Positions 26,339 through 36,345 are shown, counted from the stretch's first letter. The stretch: DNA of 64,000 nucleotides from Mycolicibacterium austroafricanum (GCF_902705885.1 NZ_CACSIP010000001.1:444683-508682); one strand, 5' to 3'. Numbers and translations: made by a program. The notes: generated by a model not told the origin, from the sequence alone.

Positions 26339-27498
26339 TGCACAGGCTGTCCGGAGCCGGAGCGGGCGCTTCCCGCCGCATCCCGGCGCCGCGCGTGCTC
26401 GTTGCTTTGCAGGCGGTTGTTGCGTGCGGTGATGGCGGCCCAGCTGGCTGGCAGCAAGTGGTCGCTGCCCCGGTGAACGTGTTGCTGGGCGGCGGTGACG
26501 TGGGGCCGAAGCCGGGTCTCGTACCGTTCGAACGCGGCGATGGGGTCAGGACCGCGCGACCGGAGTTCCTCGGCGAGAACGTGGGCGCCGGTCAGGGCGA
26601 GTGAGGTGCCGCGACCGGAGAGGAAGGCCGGGCAGTAGCCCGCGTCTCCGACGAGGGCGACGCGGCCGCGGTGCCAGCAGGGCAGGTCGATCTGGCTCGC
26701 GGCGTCGAAGAAGAAGTCGGGGGCGGCGCGGACGGCGTCGAGCAACTGGGGAATCTTCCAGGAACGGTAGTCAGCGAAGGCGGCGAGGAGTATCGCCTTC
26801 TGCGCGTCCAGGTCTTGATGGTCGTAGTGGAGCGGTTCCGAGCGGAACTGGAAGACCGCGACGGTCCGGGTCTTGTACCGGAAGACGCCGGCCAGGCGAT
26901 CGGGGACGTTGTAGACGGAATTGACGTGCTCGGACCAGGCCTGGCCGGGGAGATCGGCGAGGGCGAAGTAGACACCGAGATGCCGGACATGGTCCTGTTC
27001 AGGTCCGAACATCAGCCGCCGGACCACGGAGTGCTGACCGTCGGCGCCGAGCACCAGGTCGTAGCGCCCGGTGCGGCCGGAGCCGAAGCGGACGTGAACG
27101 TCGGGGCCGCAATCGGTCAGTGTCCGGATCGAGTCACCGAAACGGATTGTCACGGCTTGCGGGAGCGCGTCGGCAAGGATGCGCACGAGGTCCTCACGCA
27201 GGATCTCGATGTCGGCGTCGGAGTCGCTCATCTCCGCCATCGCGACGCGGCCCACCGGTTTCCCGGCACCGTCGACGAACTGGCTGGACTCCGACATACG
27301 CAGCCGCTGCTGTCTGATCTTCTCGAGCAGTCCCATGCTGGTCACGGCCTCGATCGCCTCGCCACGGATGTCGACGGGCGTTCCATCGAGTCGGATGCGG
27401 CGGGCGCGCTCGACGACGGTGACGTCGTGTCCATCGGAGCCGAGTTCAAGCGCGCCGGCGAGCCCGGCGATGCCGGCGCCGGAGACGAGGATGTGCAT
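26335..27498 (-). CDS. FAD-dependent aromatic-type monooxygenase
   Basis: A 387-residue class A flavin monooxygenase. The dinucleotide fold GAGIAGLAGALEL is at residues 7-19, and the FAD-contacting GD motif region reads ALVGDAGYCPAFLSGRGTSLA at about 288-308. The middle segment DLVLGADGQHSVVR is the DG motif. This group includes TetX-like and rebeccamycin-type hydroxylases, so antibiotic or aromatic modification is possible. It is cotranscribed with an MFS exporter and divergent from a TetR gene across a strong palindrome. Confidence 0.85.
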   Translation of the reverse strand: MHILVSGAGIAGLAGALELGSDGHDVTVVERARRIRLDGTPVDIRGEAIEAVTSMGLLEKIRQQRLRMSESSQFVDGAGKPVGRVAMAEMSDSDADIEILREDLVRILADALPQAVTIRFGDSIRTLTDCGPDVHVRFGSGRTGRYDLVLGADGQHSVVRRLMFGPEQDHVRHLGVYFALADLPGQAWSEHVNSVYNVPDRLAGVFRYKTRTVAVFQFRSEPLHYDHQDLDAQKAILLAAFADYRSWKIPQLLDAVRAAPDFFFDAASQIDLPCWHRGRVALVGDAGYCPAFLSGRGTSLALTGAHVLAEELRSRGPDPIAAFERYETRLRPHVTAAQQHVHRGSDHLLPASWAAITARNNRLQSNEHARRRDAAGSARSGSGQPVQ

Positions 27499-27543
27499 GG
27501 TGCTTGCTCCGGGTTCTCTGCATGGAAGCGACGAGCCTTCCCA

Positions 27544-27574
27544 ACCTTAAAGCGACATTTTGTCTCTTTAAGGT
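27544..27574. promoter_or_regulatory. Strong TetR operator candidate
   Basis: ACCTTAAAG and CTTTAAGGT are perfect 9-bp inverted arms separated by 13 bp that contain a second inverted repeat (GACA-TTT-TGTC). It lies between the monooxygenase and TetR starts and is A/T-rich against the GC-rich background, so it may also overlap both promoters. Confidence 0.7.
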
Positions 27575-27646
27575 GAGGCTAGTCATGATTCGCTTGCACT
27601 GCAACGCACGACGTGACGACAATCGGCACCCGAGCGGAGGCAGAAG

Positions 27647-28267
27647 GTGGGTACGGGGATGACCGACGGCACCGCCAGCCGGTCGCCGGCACGCCGGCCC
27701 GGTGGGCGCAGTGCGCTGGTGCGCGGTCGGATTCTCGCCGCGACGGCCCAACTCGTCGCGCGCGACGGTATCGCCGGCTTCCGGTACGAGGAGGTCGCCG
27801 AGGTCGCCGGCGTGCACAGGACCAGCGTCTACCGCAACTGGCCCGACCGCGAGGAGTTGGTCGCCGAGGCCCTTCTGCAGTACGCCGAGGACCTGGCGTC
27901 CATCGCTGACACGGGCGACCTGCGCCGTGATCTGGTGGATTATCTGACAGCGCTCGCCAATGGGCTGGACACACCGTTCGGTCAGGCGCTCGGGCTGGCC
28001 ATCCAGCCCACTCGCGAAAGCTCAACCGTGAGGCAGACAGTGGCCAGGATCCTCGAGCAGCGCGGGGCTGCCATCCGGCAGCGGGTGAACGTGGCTGTCG
28101 ACCGGGGTGACCTGCCGCCATTCGACAGCACTTTTCTCGGTGAAATGCTCTCTGGCCCGGTGCATCTCATCGTCAACCGCGGCGTCCGCCCGTTTACCCG
28201 CACGGACGCGGAGCGCATTGTCGACGTCGTGCTCGCCGGGATTCGGGCCACGGTCCCGAGCAGGTGA
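27647..28267 (+). CDS. TetR-family repressor of the monooxygenase/MFS operon
   Basis: A 206-residue TetR protein with the DNA-binding segment GFRYEEVAEVAGVHRTSVYR at about residues 46-65 and the C-terminal domain of the TetR_C_16-like group. GTG 27647 has GGAGG six bases upstream; ATG 27659 is an alternative. The divergent operon encodes a flavin monooxygenase and an MFS exporter, and the near-perfect palindrome between them is the probable binding site. The inducer is likely the compound modified and exported. Confidence 0.85.
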   Translation: MGTGMTDGTASRSPARRPGGRSALVRGRILAATAQLVARDGIAGFRYEEVAEVAGVHRTSVYRNWPDREELVAEALLQYAEDLASIADTGDLRRDLVDYLTALANGLDTPFGQALGLAIQPTRESSTVRQTVARILEQRGAAIRQRVNVAVDRGDLPPFDSTFLGEMLSGPVHLIVNRGVRPFTRTDAERIVDVVLAGIRATVPSR

Positions 28268-28295
28268 GCACCATGGCCACCGACTCGGCCAGGCC

Positions 28296-29351
28296 TCAAC
28301 GCCGCTCTTTGTCTCCGGCTGTCAGCGTGAAGCACTGCGTGCCCGCGGCATGCGTCCAGACCGAGTCGCGCACCAGGGTGTCACCCGAGGGTTGGGCGAA
28401 ATCGGCGCAGAGCTCGAACGACCTGTCGGCGCCCGGCGAGTAGCGGTAGGGCGCACGGGTCGACGGGTCGTCGAGCGGAATCGGTGTCGGCAGCGCCGCA
28501 CTCAGCTCGCCGAGGCTTTCCGGCAGCTCCGAGTTCTGCTCGTAATAGCGGTCGACCCCGGCGGCGAGTGAACGCAGATCCTCCACCCTCCGGTCGTCGA
28601 TACGCCGGGCCGCCTGCTCGGACGGCGGCCCCATCAGCCACAGCCCCGCCCCCACCGCCGTCACGCTCGCCAGCACCGCGACGCCGAGGAACAGTGCCGG
28701 GACCGGCCGCCGACCGCGCTCGGTGTCCCGCAGATCCCAGAGGTAGTAGCCGAGGATCAACCCTGCGACGACCGCCACCACCAGCACCTTCAGCAGGAAC
28801 CGTGCCGTGGTGCCGCCGCCGAGCACATAGGCGACGAGCGTCACGAAGTCGCCGATGATGACGGCCACCGCCACGAACATCGCGAGGTAGGTGAACCAGC
28901 GGCGGATCGCCGATCCGCGTTCGGCCGGGTCGCGCCTCAGCGATCGGGCGACGAGCCACGAGGCGACGAGGAACACCGGGAAGGCGATGATGACCCGCGC
29001 TACCGCCCACAGGACGCCCGGCACCCACATGTCCGGACCCAGCGGCACCGCGGCCGGATCGTAGAACAGGTAGTCGATCAGCGTGAAGAAGAGCCCCACC
29101 ACCGAGAACGCCGTGATCCCGAGCGCAGTGAAGAGCAGGAGATAGCGGAACGCCTCTCCTGCCGAGACCTGCAGAACGGGCCGGGGAACCGGGACCGGGA
29201 ACGGGACCTCGGCGAAACCGGCGAGGGCCTTCTTCACCTGTTCGGGCTGCCAGCCGGCATCGCGGAGCGCCTGCTCGATCTCCGGACGCGGGATGCCGCG
29301 CTGAAGCGCCTCGCGAACGAAGCGGGTGAGTTCGTCTGACCGTGGCGCCAT
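28296..29351 (-). CDS. DUF5671-type membrane protein
   Basis: A 351-residue protein starting at ATG 29351, coupled to the TetR stop by TGATG. The N-terminus (SDELTRFVREALQRG, then an EIEQALRDAGW helix) resembles a short UBA-like helical domain. Five or six membrane segments follow (about residues 70-245), and the C-terminal 110 residues are soluble with Cys pairs and a RRVEDLRSLAAGVDRYYEQN helix. This fits the DUF5671 group. Its role is unknown; the coupling suggests the TetR responds to, or controls, a membrane process. Confidence 0.75.
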   Translation of the reverse strand: MAPRSDELTRFVREALQRGIPRPEIEQALRDAGWQPEQVKKALAGFAEVPFPVPVPRPVLQVSAGEAFRYLLLFTALGITAFSVVGLFFTLIDYLFYDPAAVPLGPDMWVPGVLWAVARVIIAFPVFLVASWLVARSLRRDPAERGSAIRRWFTYLAMFVAVAVIIGDFVTLVAYVLGGGTTARFLLKVLVVAVVAGLILGYYLWDLRDTERGRRPVPALFLGVAVLASVTAVGAGLWLMGPPSEQAARRIDDRRVEDLRSLAAGVDRYYEQNSELPESLGELSAALPTPIPLDDPSTRAPYRYSPGADRSFELCADFAQPSGDTLVRDSVWTHAAGTQCFTLTAGDKERR

Positions 29352-29917
29352 CAGGCACCGATGAATTCCGGTGAGCCGTCCAGATACCGGGCCAGCGACA
29401 GCCGCAGCGCCCGAACGCGGTGGCCCGCGTCGACCTCCAGCAGGGCTGCTTCGGCGGTCATGCCGACCCACAGTTGTGCTGCCGGGTAGGGGTCGGGCCA
29501 GTCCATCGCGGCGAAGTCCGGCTCACACAGATGCGCGGTGTCCCGGTTGCGCCTGCGGACCTCGGCGGCGGTGACAGGCTCGGCCCGCGCCTCTAGCAGC
29601 AGCGCTCGGACACCGTACTCGCGCAGACAGGCGTCCAGATAGGTGCGACTCGCCCTCAGCAACCGCTCCGCCCCCGGCGGGTAGGTGTCCATCACACCCC
29701 GCGTCTCGTCGAGGATGCGGTCGTGGAAATCGCGGTGCAACGCCAGCAGATAGGCCGCACGATCCGGAAAGTGATGAAAGAAGGCGCCTTTGGAGACGCC
29801 CGCTTCCTCGACGATGCGGTTGATGCTCAGACCGGACAGGCCGGTGTCCTTCGACGCGCGGACACCGGCGTCGAGCAATGACAACCGGGTCCGTGCCGCC
29901 GATTCCTGCCTGGTCAT
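29351..29917 (-). CDS. TetR-family regulator coupled to a membrane protein
   Basis: A 188-residue TetR protein from ATG 29917. The DNA-binding segment is LSINRIVEEAGVSKGAFFHHF at about residues 30-50. An upstream in-frame start at 29941 would add eight residues. The gene's end overlaps the start of the DUF5671-type gene. Upstream, 101 bp separate it from the stop of the antigen 85-like gene. Confidence 0.8.
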   Translation of the reverse strand: MTRQESAARTRLSLLDAGVRASKDTGLSGLSINRIVEEAGVSKGAFFHHFPDRAAYLLALHRDFHDRILDETRGVMDTYPPGAERLLRASRTYLDACLREYGVRALLLEARAEPVTAAEVRRRNRDTAHLCEPDFAAMDWPDPYPAAQLWVGMTAEAALLEVDAGHRVRALRLSLARYLDGSPEFIGA

Positions 29918-30018
29918 GCCACATGGTATCGCGACGGTCACCGGGCGCCGGCCACGCTTGCCTTTTTGGGCGACGCAGCGTAATCGGTTGCCCGCGAACC
30001 GATTCGTTCGGCCTTGCG

Positions 30019-31018
<1,000 letters not shown>

Positions 31019-31058
31019 CAGTGAAATGAATGTACCTCATTCGCGGCGTGCGGTCTTC

Positions 31059-32324
31059 TCAGGTGCCGCGGCGACGCAGCAGCAGGATGGGCACGATCGT
31101 CGCGGCGACCACAGCGCCGATCACCGCGAGCGTGGGGAAGCTGGTCTGGGCGACGACGAGACCGGAGCCCAGACCGCCGGCCGCACCGGCAACGGCGATG
31201 AACAGGTCGACGGTGCCCTGTGTTTTCGCCCGGCCGGCCACCGCGGTGGCGTTGGTGATCGCGGTGGTGCCCGCGATCAGACCCAGGCTCCAGCCGAACC
31301 CCAGCAGCGCCAGCGCCACCGCGAGCGCGGCGATCGAATGGGCCGGGGCGAAGCCGGCCAGCGCGCCGGCGGCGATCAGGGTGACCGCGGCGAGACCGGC
31401 GGTGACGGCCGGGCCGTACCGGTCGACAAGGTACCCGGAGATCGGCGAGGGCAGGTACATCGCCGCGACGTGGATCGAGATGACCAGCCCGGCGGCCGCG
31501 AGGTCGTGGTTGTGGTGCTGCATGTAGACCGGCGTCATCGTCATCACGGCGACCATGACGAGCTGGGTGATCATCATCACCGCTGCCCCGGCCAGCACCA
31601 CGGGATTCCACGACGATGTTCTCTCGCGGGGTTCGGCTACCCCGACCGTGGCGACCGGAGCGTCGGGAAGCTCAGCCGCGAGCTGTAATGGATCGGGCCG
31701 CAACAGAATCCAGATGACGATCCCTGCCGCGCCGTACGCGACGGCGGCGAGCAGGAACGGGCCGGCCAGCCGAGGCACCCCGATCACATCCGCGAGATCG
31801 CCGAGCACCCCGACGAGGTTTGGACCGATGACCGCACCCACCGTGGTCGCGACCAGCACGGTGCTGATCGCGCGGGCGCGGCGGTCGTGATGGGCGAGAT
31901 CCGCACCGGCATAACGTGCCTGAAGATTCGTGGCGGTGCCGGCGCCGTAGACGAAGAGAGCGGCGAACAGCAGCGCGATGTTGTCGAGGACGGCTGCGGC
32001 GACGATACCGACGCTGCCGAGCGCTCCGGCGAGGTAGCCGGAGGCCAGGCCGACACGACGGCCGAACCGTTGCGAGAGTTGACCGACGCCCGCCGCCGCG
32101 GCTGCCGACCCGATGGTGAACAGCGCGCTCGGGATCCCGGCCATCCCGGTGGAGCCGAACATCTCCTGCGCCAGCAGTGCTCCCACGGTGACGCCGGCGG
32201 CCAGCCCAGCGCCACTGAAGATCTGCGCGGCCACCAGCACCCGCAGGGTACGTTTCTGGACCGCGTCGAGGTGCGCGCGGGTGGCGCCGAGCGGGGCCAC
32301 CGCGGGTTGCTTCGGATCGATCAT
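31059..32324 (-). CDS. MFS transporter
   Basis: A 421-residue 12-helix major facilitator. The loop after helix 2 reads GQLSQRFGRRVGLASG (motif A), and the central loop (about 195-220) is hydrophilic. Its ATG overlaps the TGA of the preceding MFS gene (ATGA), so two different transporters are translated together. Both face an ArsR-rhodanese regulator gene, which suggests efflux or uptake of a thiol-reactive or sulfur compound; this is inferred from context only. Confidence 0.8.
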   Translation of the reverse strand: MIDPKQPAVAPLGATRAHLDAVQKRTLRVLVAAQIFSGAGLAAGVTVGALLAQEMFGSTGMAGIPSALFTIGSAAAAAGVGQLSQRFGRRVGLASGYLAGALGSVGIVAAAVLDNIALLFAALFVYGAGTATNLQARYAGADLAHHDRRARAISTVLVATTVGAVIGPNLVGVLGDLADVIGVPRLAGPFLLAAVAYGAAGIVIWILLRPDPLQLAAELPDAPVATVGVAEPRERTSSWNPVVLAGAAVMMITQLVMVAVMTMTPVYMQHHNHDLAAAGLVISIHVAAMYLPSPISGYLVDRYGPAVTAGLAAVTLIAAGALAGFAPAHSIAALAVALALLGFGWSLGLIAGTTAITNATAVAGRAKTQGTVDLFIAVAGAAGGLGSGLVVAQTSFPTLAVIGAVVAATIVPILLLRRRGT

Positions 32325-33598
32325 GAGGCGGCGGAGGGGGCAGTGGATTGTTCGCGCTCGGTGATCCAGTGGGCGGCCAACAATCCCGACAGCGCCGTCA
32401 TGATGGCGGCGACGACGACGGTGGCGTGCAGGTTCAGCGCGTCGGCCACCACTCCGGCGATCAGGGCCCCGGCCGCGTAGCCGATGTCACGCCAGAACCG
32501 GTACGTGCCCAGGGCGTTCGCCCGCCAGGTGGGGTGGGCGTGATCTGAGATCGAGGCGATCAGCGCAGGATAGACCATCGCTGTGCCGATGCCCAGAGCG
32601 ACAGCGGAGGTGATACCCGCGAGCAGGGGCCAAGCCAGAAGCGTCAGGGCGAGCACGAAACCGGCGGCCTGGACCAGCATTCCGGTGACGATGAGGGGTT
32701 TGCGGCCGATGCGGTCGGCGAGATGCCCGGTCGGGATCTGTCCCAGACCCCACAGCAGCGGGTAGATGCCTTTGATCAGCCCGACAGCAGCGAGCCCCAG
32801 CCCGTATTCGGTGAACAGCAGCGGGAACACGCCCCAGGTGAGGCCGTCGTTGAGGTTGTTGACCAGCCCGGCCTGGCTGGCGCCGCGCAGGCTGCGATCC
32901 TTCCACGAGGTGCGGCTGAAGATCGTCCAAAAGCCGTTTTTCTCATCGGGTTCCGTCACGGTGTGCTGGGAGAGCTCCAACTCCAGGTGGGCGGCGGTGT
33001 CGCGGACCACAAGGGACAGGCCGAGCCCGGCGGCGACGAACACCACACCGATCAACTCCGGAACCGGACGCAACCCGTAGGACGTGGCGAGGTATCCGGT
33101 CAGCAGGGCCGTGGCACCGACGGCGACATAGCCGGCTGCCTCGTTGAGCCCGGTGGCCAGGCCTCGGCGGGACGGCCCGACCAGATCGATCTTCATGTTG
33201 ACCGTCATCGACCAGGCGAGCCCCTGGTTGAGACCGAGCAACACGTTCGCCGCGATGATCCACCACCACGACGGCGCCCATGCCAGCATGAAGGGCACCG
33301 GCACTCCCAGTGCCCACCCCGCCAGCAACAGTTGCTTGCGGGAGAACCGCGCGGTCAGGGCCCCGGCGGCAAGGTTGGTCAGCGCCTTGGTGATCCCGAA
33401 GGCGATGATGAACGCGAACACGGTCAGGTCGTTGGTCAGGCCGAACACCTCGGTGCCGATCAGCGGGACGGTGGTGCGTTCCAGCCCGACCAGACCACCG
33501 ACGCAGATGTTGACGATCACCAGAAGGGTGAACTGCAACCAGTTCTCGCGCAGCCCCAGCCGCACCGGGCGTCCCCGCCGGTCAGGGGCGGTGGTCAT
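32321..33598 (-). CDS. MFS transporter
   Basis: A 425-residue major facilitator starting at ATG 33598, first gene of a coupled pair. Visible features are GALTARFSRKQLLLAG after helix 2 and GHLADRIGRKPLIVTG after helix 8, both copies of motif A, with about 12 hydrophobic segments. It is divergent from the ArsR-rhodanese gene by 115 bp that contain a GGTACC-type palindrome. In related bacteria similar pairs are regulated by the ArsR-like protein. Confidence 0.8.
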   Translation of the reverse strand: MTTAPDRRGRPVRLGLRENWLQFTLLVIVNICVGGLVGLERTTVPLIGTEVFGLTNDLTVFAFIIAFGITKALTNLAAGALTARFSRKQLLLAGWALGVPVPFMLAWAPSWWWIIAANVLLGLNQGLAWSMTVNMKIDLVGPSRRGLATGLNEAAGYVAVGATALLTGYLATSYGLRPVPELIGVVFVAAGLGLSLVVRDTAAHLELELSQHTVTEPDEKNGFWTIFSRTSWKDRSLRGASQAGLVNNLNDGLTWGVFPLLFTEYGLGLAAVGLIKGIYPLLWGLGQIPTGHLADRIGRKPLIVTGMLVQAAGFVLALTLLAWPLLAGITSAVALGIGTAMVYPALIASISDHAHPTWRANALGTYRFWRDIGYAAGALIAGVVADALNLHATVVVAAIMTALSGLLAAHWITEREQSTAPSAAS

Positions 33599-33677
33599 CG
33601 GAGCGCCGCGACCAAGCCATCAAAGGCCATCGTGTTCTCCTCGCGCCGTGTCGGACCGTGGGTCGGCCGCCACACGG

Positions 33678-33690
33678 GTACCTAAGGTAC
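33678..33690. promoter_or_regulatory. Candidate ArsR-type operator
   Basis: GTACC-TAA-GGTAC is a perfect 13-bp palindrome in the gap between the MFS pair and the ArsR-rhodanese gene, 24 bp ahead of its preferred start. Confidence 0.45.
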
Positions 33691-33713
33691 ATTAATCCAT
33701 GGAAAGGTGGAAT

Positions 33714-34388
33714 ATGGCTGGAGTAGATCGGTCACCCGGGAAGACGAGGCTGTACGACGCGTTCGCCGCGAGCGGCAAAGCACTGGCGCACGCCAGCCGA
33801 CTCGAGCTGTTGGACCTGCTCGGACAGGGGGAACGGACGGTCGACGCGCTGGCCAAAGCGTCCCGCCTGAACCTGACCACGGCGTCCGCCCACCTGCAGA
33901 TCCTGAAGGCGGCCGGGTTAGTCACCACCCGGCGTGACGGCGTCCGGATCTACTATCGGCTTGCCGGCGAGGATGTCGCCCAACTGTTTGTGCTGCTGCG
34001 CAAGGTCGCCGAAGCACACCGGGCCGAAGTGCCCGCCGCCCGCGACGACTATCTCCTGTCGGGCGGCACCGATCCGGGAGCGCTGCACCGCGACGAACTG
34101 GTCGCCCGGATGGCTGACGACACCCAGGTGGTTCTGGATGTGCGGCCACGCGAGGAGTACGAGTCCGGCCACATCCCCGGCGCAGTGTCCATCCCGGTCG
34201 ACGAGCTGGCCAGTCGGATCGACGAACTGCCCGACGACAGGGAGATCGTGGTGTACTGCCGGGGCGAATACTGCGTCTTCGCCTACGACGCGGTGCGGTT
34301 ACTCGCCGATCGCGGTCGCCGGGCGATCCGACTCAACGACGGCATGCTCGAGTGGCGGCTGGCAGAGCTGCCGGTCGCCACCGCCTGA
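33714..34388 (+). CDS. ArsR-type regulator fused to a rhodanese domain
   Basis: A 224-residue protein. An ArsR-like winged helix occupies residues 10-95 (LEHA-type start as LAHASRLELLDLL, recognition helix LNLTTASAHLQIL, wing RRDGVRIYYRL). A single rhodanese domain follows (about 120-220, DVRPREEYESGHIPGA) with active-site Cys in VVYCRGEYC. Such fusions can sense persulfide or reactive sulfur through the rhodanese Cys. ATG 33714 is preceded by GAAAGGTGG, better than ATG 33699. The divergent MFS pair is the likely target. Confidence 0.85.
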   Translation: MAGVDRSPGKTRLYDAFAASGKALAHASRLELLDLLGQGERTVDALAKASRLNLTTASAHLQILKAAGLVTTRRDGVRIYYRLAGEDVAQLFVLLRKVAEAHRAEVPAARDDYLLSGGTDPGALHRDELVARMADDTQVVLDVRPREEYESGHIPGAVSIPVDELASRIDELPDDREIVVYCRGEYCVFAYDAVRLLADRGRRAIRLNDGMLEWRLAELPVATA

Positions 34389-34410
34389 CCGCGACGGCGT
34401 GCATGGCGGT

Positions 34411-34731
34411 TCAGTGTCCGGCGCCGATCTCGATGAGCAGGACTCCCACCGCGATGAGTCCGATCCCACCGAGCATCCGGCGGGTCAGCGGCTCGTTGAA
34501 CAGGTAGCGGGACGCGACGGCCGTGATGGCCACTCCCGCCGCAGCCCAGACTCCGTACGCGATTCCCAGCGGCATGCCCTGACGCAGCGAACCGAGCAGC
34601 ATCGTGAAGGCGAGTGCGTAGCCGATCGCGACCACCGCATAGAGCCGTGGCCGGCCGTCGGCGGCGGCCCGTAATGTCAGCGTGGCGATGACTTCGGACA
34701 CGATCGCGCCCGCCAGCAGCAGGTACTGCAC
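34411..34731 (-). CDS. SMR-family efflux subunit
   Basis: A 106-residue four-helix small multidrug resistance protein. The essential membrane Glu is in GAIVSEVIATLTLR (residue 14), and GIAYGVWAAAGVAITA carries the conserved GxxYxxWxGxG pattern. It follows a second SMR gene by 4 bp; the two differ, as in paired, antiparallel heterodimeric pumps. Confidence 0.85.
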   Translation of the reverse strand: MQYLLLAGAIVSEVIATLTLRAAADGRPRLYAVVAIGYALAFTMLLGSLRQGMPLGIAYGVWAAAGVAITAVASRYLFNEPLTRRMLGGIGLIAVGVLLIEIGAGH

Positions 34732-34735
34732 CTCG

Positions 34736-35089
34736 TCAGTCGCCTGCCGCGGACGCGCCGACGTCAGTCCGCACAGGGCGCGAACCGGTTTCGACCATCA
34801 GCACACCGGCGATGATGCAGGCCAACCCGATGGCCATCGCCATCGTGAACGCCTCGCCGAACAGCAGCGCCGACAGGCACGCCACCAGCGCGACACCCGT
34901 CGCCGCCCAGATGCCGTAGGCCACGCCGACTCCCATACCGCGCTTGAGCACAGCCGTGAGGAAGACGAAGGATGCGAGGTACCCCGCCACCACAACGATG
35001 TAGAGCACCGGGACGGTGGCCGACCCCTTGAGCGACAGCGTCGCCGCCACCTCGCAGAGGATCGCGCCGCCGAGATACAGCCAGGTCAT
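34736..35089 (-). CDS. SMR-family efflux subunit (partner)
   Basis: A 117-residue SMR protein with Glu14 in GAILCEVAATLSLK and GVAYGIWAATGVALVA in helix 3. A polar C-terminal tail of about 14 residues (SRPVRTDVGASAAGD) is absent from its partner. It is translated just ahead of the second subunit, so a hetero-oligomeric pump for cations or guanidinium-like compounds is likely. Confidence 0.85.
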   Translation of the reverse strand: MTWLYLGGAILCEVAATLSLKGSATVPVLYIVVVAGYLASFVFLTAVLKRGMGVGVAYGIWAATGVALVACLSALLFGEAFTMAMAIGLACIIAGVLMVETGSRPVRTDVGASAAGD

Positions 35090-35094
35090 GTGGC

Positions 35095-35232
35095 TCAGTC
35101 TGTCGGCTCGCCGGCATCCTCGTCCACGTCGGGGGTGTCTTTGCGGTCGTCGCCGTCGGCTTGTTTCGCCTTGGCGTTCTTGGAGGCGGCCGAACCTTCT
35201 TCGTCGTCGTAGATTCCTCTGCCGCGGGTCAT
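35095..35232 (-). CDS. Small acidic hydrophilic protein (45 aa)
   Basis: A short gene with a good ribosome site (GAGAGGA, 6 nt before ATG 35232). The product starts TRGRGIYDDEEGSAASKN and ends in an Asp/Glu-rich tail (DVDEDAGEPTD). It is disordered in character and of unknown function. It lies between the F420-dependent enzyme gene and the SMR pair on the same strand, 5 bp ahead of the first SMR gene, so it is likely in that transcript. Confidence 0.6.
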   Translation of the reverse strand: MTRGRGIYDDEEGSAASKNAKAKQADGDDRKDTPDVDEDAGEPTD

Positions 35233-35242
35233 CGAGTTCCTC

Positions 35243-36229
35243 TCACTGCGAAGCGCTTCGGAGTTTGTCCAGTAGCGGGCCCGCCGCCTCCTCGAGGAAC
35301 AGCTCCTGGCTTTCGCCGCCGACCTGCACCATCGCGATGTCGGTGAATCCCGCCTCCCAGTACTTTTGCACCGATTCGACGATAGCGTCCAGGTCGGGAC
35401 CGCACGGGATGGACTCGGCGACGTCCTCATGTCGGACGAACTGCGTCGCACCGTCGAACCCCGCCGTGGTCGGTAGATCCGAGTTCACCGCCCAGCCGCC
35501 GGCGAACCACCGGAACTGATCGTGTGCGCGGGCCACGGCGGCGTCGCGATCGGGATCCCAGCAGATCGGGATCTGACCGATCACCCTGACATCGCCCGGG
35601 AGACCGGTGGCCCGCCGGGTGTCGTGCCAGGAGTCGACGAGCGACTTCTCGGGCTGGACCGCGATCAGGTGGTCTGCCAGTGGGGCGAACTCCTCGATCG
35701 AGCGGTCACCGGAGACCGCCGCCGCGATCGCCACCGGAATCTCGGGAACGTCCCACAGGCGCGCGGAGTCCACCTCGAAGTACTCGCCTTTCCAGTCGAC
35801 CATCTCGCCGGTCATCAATTCGCGGATGATCTGGATGGCCTCGCGCAGCATGTCGTGCCGGCGCGCGACGGTGGGCCAGCCCTTGCCGACCACGTGCTCG
35901 TTGAGGTTCTCCCCGCTGCCCAGCCCCAGCGTGAACCGGCCGTCGGCCAGAATCTGGAGAGTGGCCGCCTTCTGCGCGACGATCGCGGGGTGGTAGCGGA
36001 TGGTCGGGCAGGTGACGTAGGTCATCAACTCGACCCGCTCGGTGGCGTGGGCGACTGCTCCCAGCATCGACCAGGCGTACGGTGCGTGGCCCTGTGACGA
36101 CAGCCACGGAAAGTAGTGGTCGCTGGACACTTCGAAGTCGAAGCCGACGTTCTCTGCCGAAACTGCATAGCGGACAAGTTCTTTGGGGCCGCTCTGCTCG
36201 GTCATCAGGGTGTAGCCGAAACGCGTCAT
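35243..36229 (-). CDS. F420-dependent LLM-class oxidoreductase
   Basis: A 328-residue luciferase-like protein of the F420-dependent group related to glucose-6-phosphate dehydrogenase (the TIGR03557 type). Family marks are FGYTLMTEQSGPKEL at the start, SSDHYFPW (about 39), TCPTIRYHP (about 76), and the phosphate-binding LGLGSGENLNEH (about 106). It should transfer hydride between coenzyme F420 and an unidentified alcohol or hydroxyl compound. ATG 36229 is chosen; the frame continues upstream but without family features. Confidence 0.85.
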   Translation of the reverse strand: MTRFGYTLMTEQSGPKELVRYAVSAENVGFDFEVSSDHYFPWLSSQGHAPYAWSMLGAVAHATERVELMTYVTCPTIRYHPAIVAQKAATLQILADGRFTLGLGSGENLNEHVVGKGWPTVARRHDMLREAIQIIRELMTGEMVDWKGEYFEVDSARLWDVPEIPVAIAAAVSGDRSIEEFAPLADHLIAVQPEKSLVDSWHDTRRATGLPGDVRVIGQIPICWDPDRDAAVARAHDQFRWFAGGWAVNSDLPTTAGFDGATQFVRHEDVAESIPCGPDLDAIVESVQKYWEAGFTDIAMVQVGGESQELFLEEAAGPLLDKLRSASQ

Positions 36230-36345
36230 GGGCTTCGGATACCCGGGCTCCCCGCTACGAAACGGTGTTGCGCCAGGGACGCCGACGCGTGCGGCTGGAG
36301 TGACTGACGTTGTCAATTCCGGCATCGATCGACAGGATGGTCCGC

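Noticed and set aside
26671..27576. 301-codon plus-strand frame
   Set aside because: It is antisense to the flavin monooxygenase, which has intact FAD motifs.
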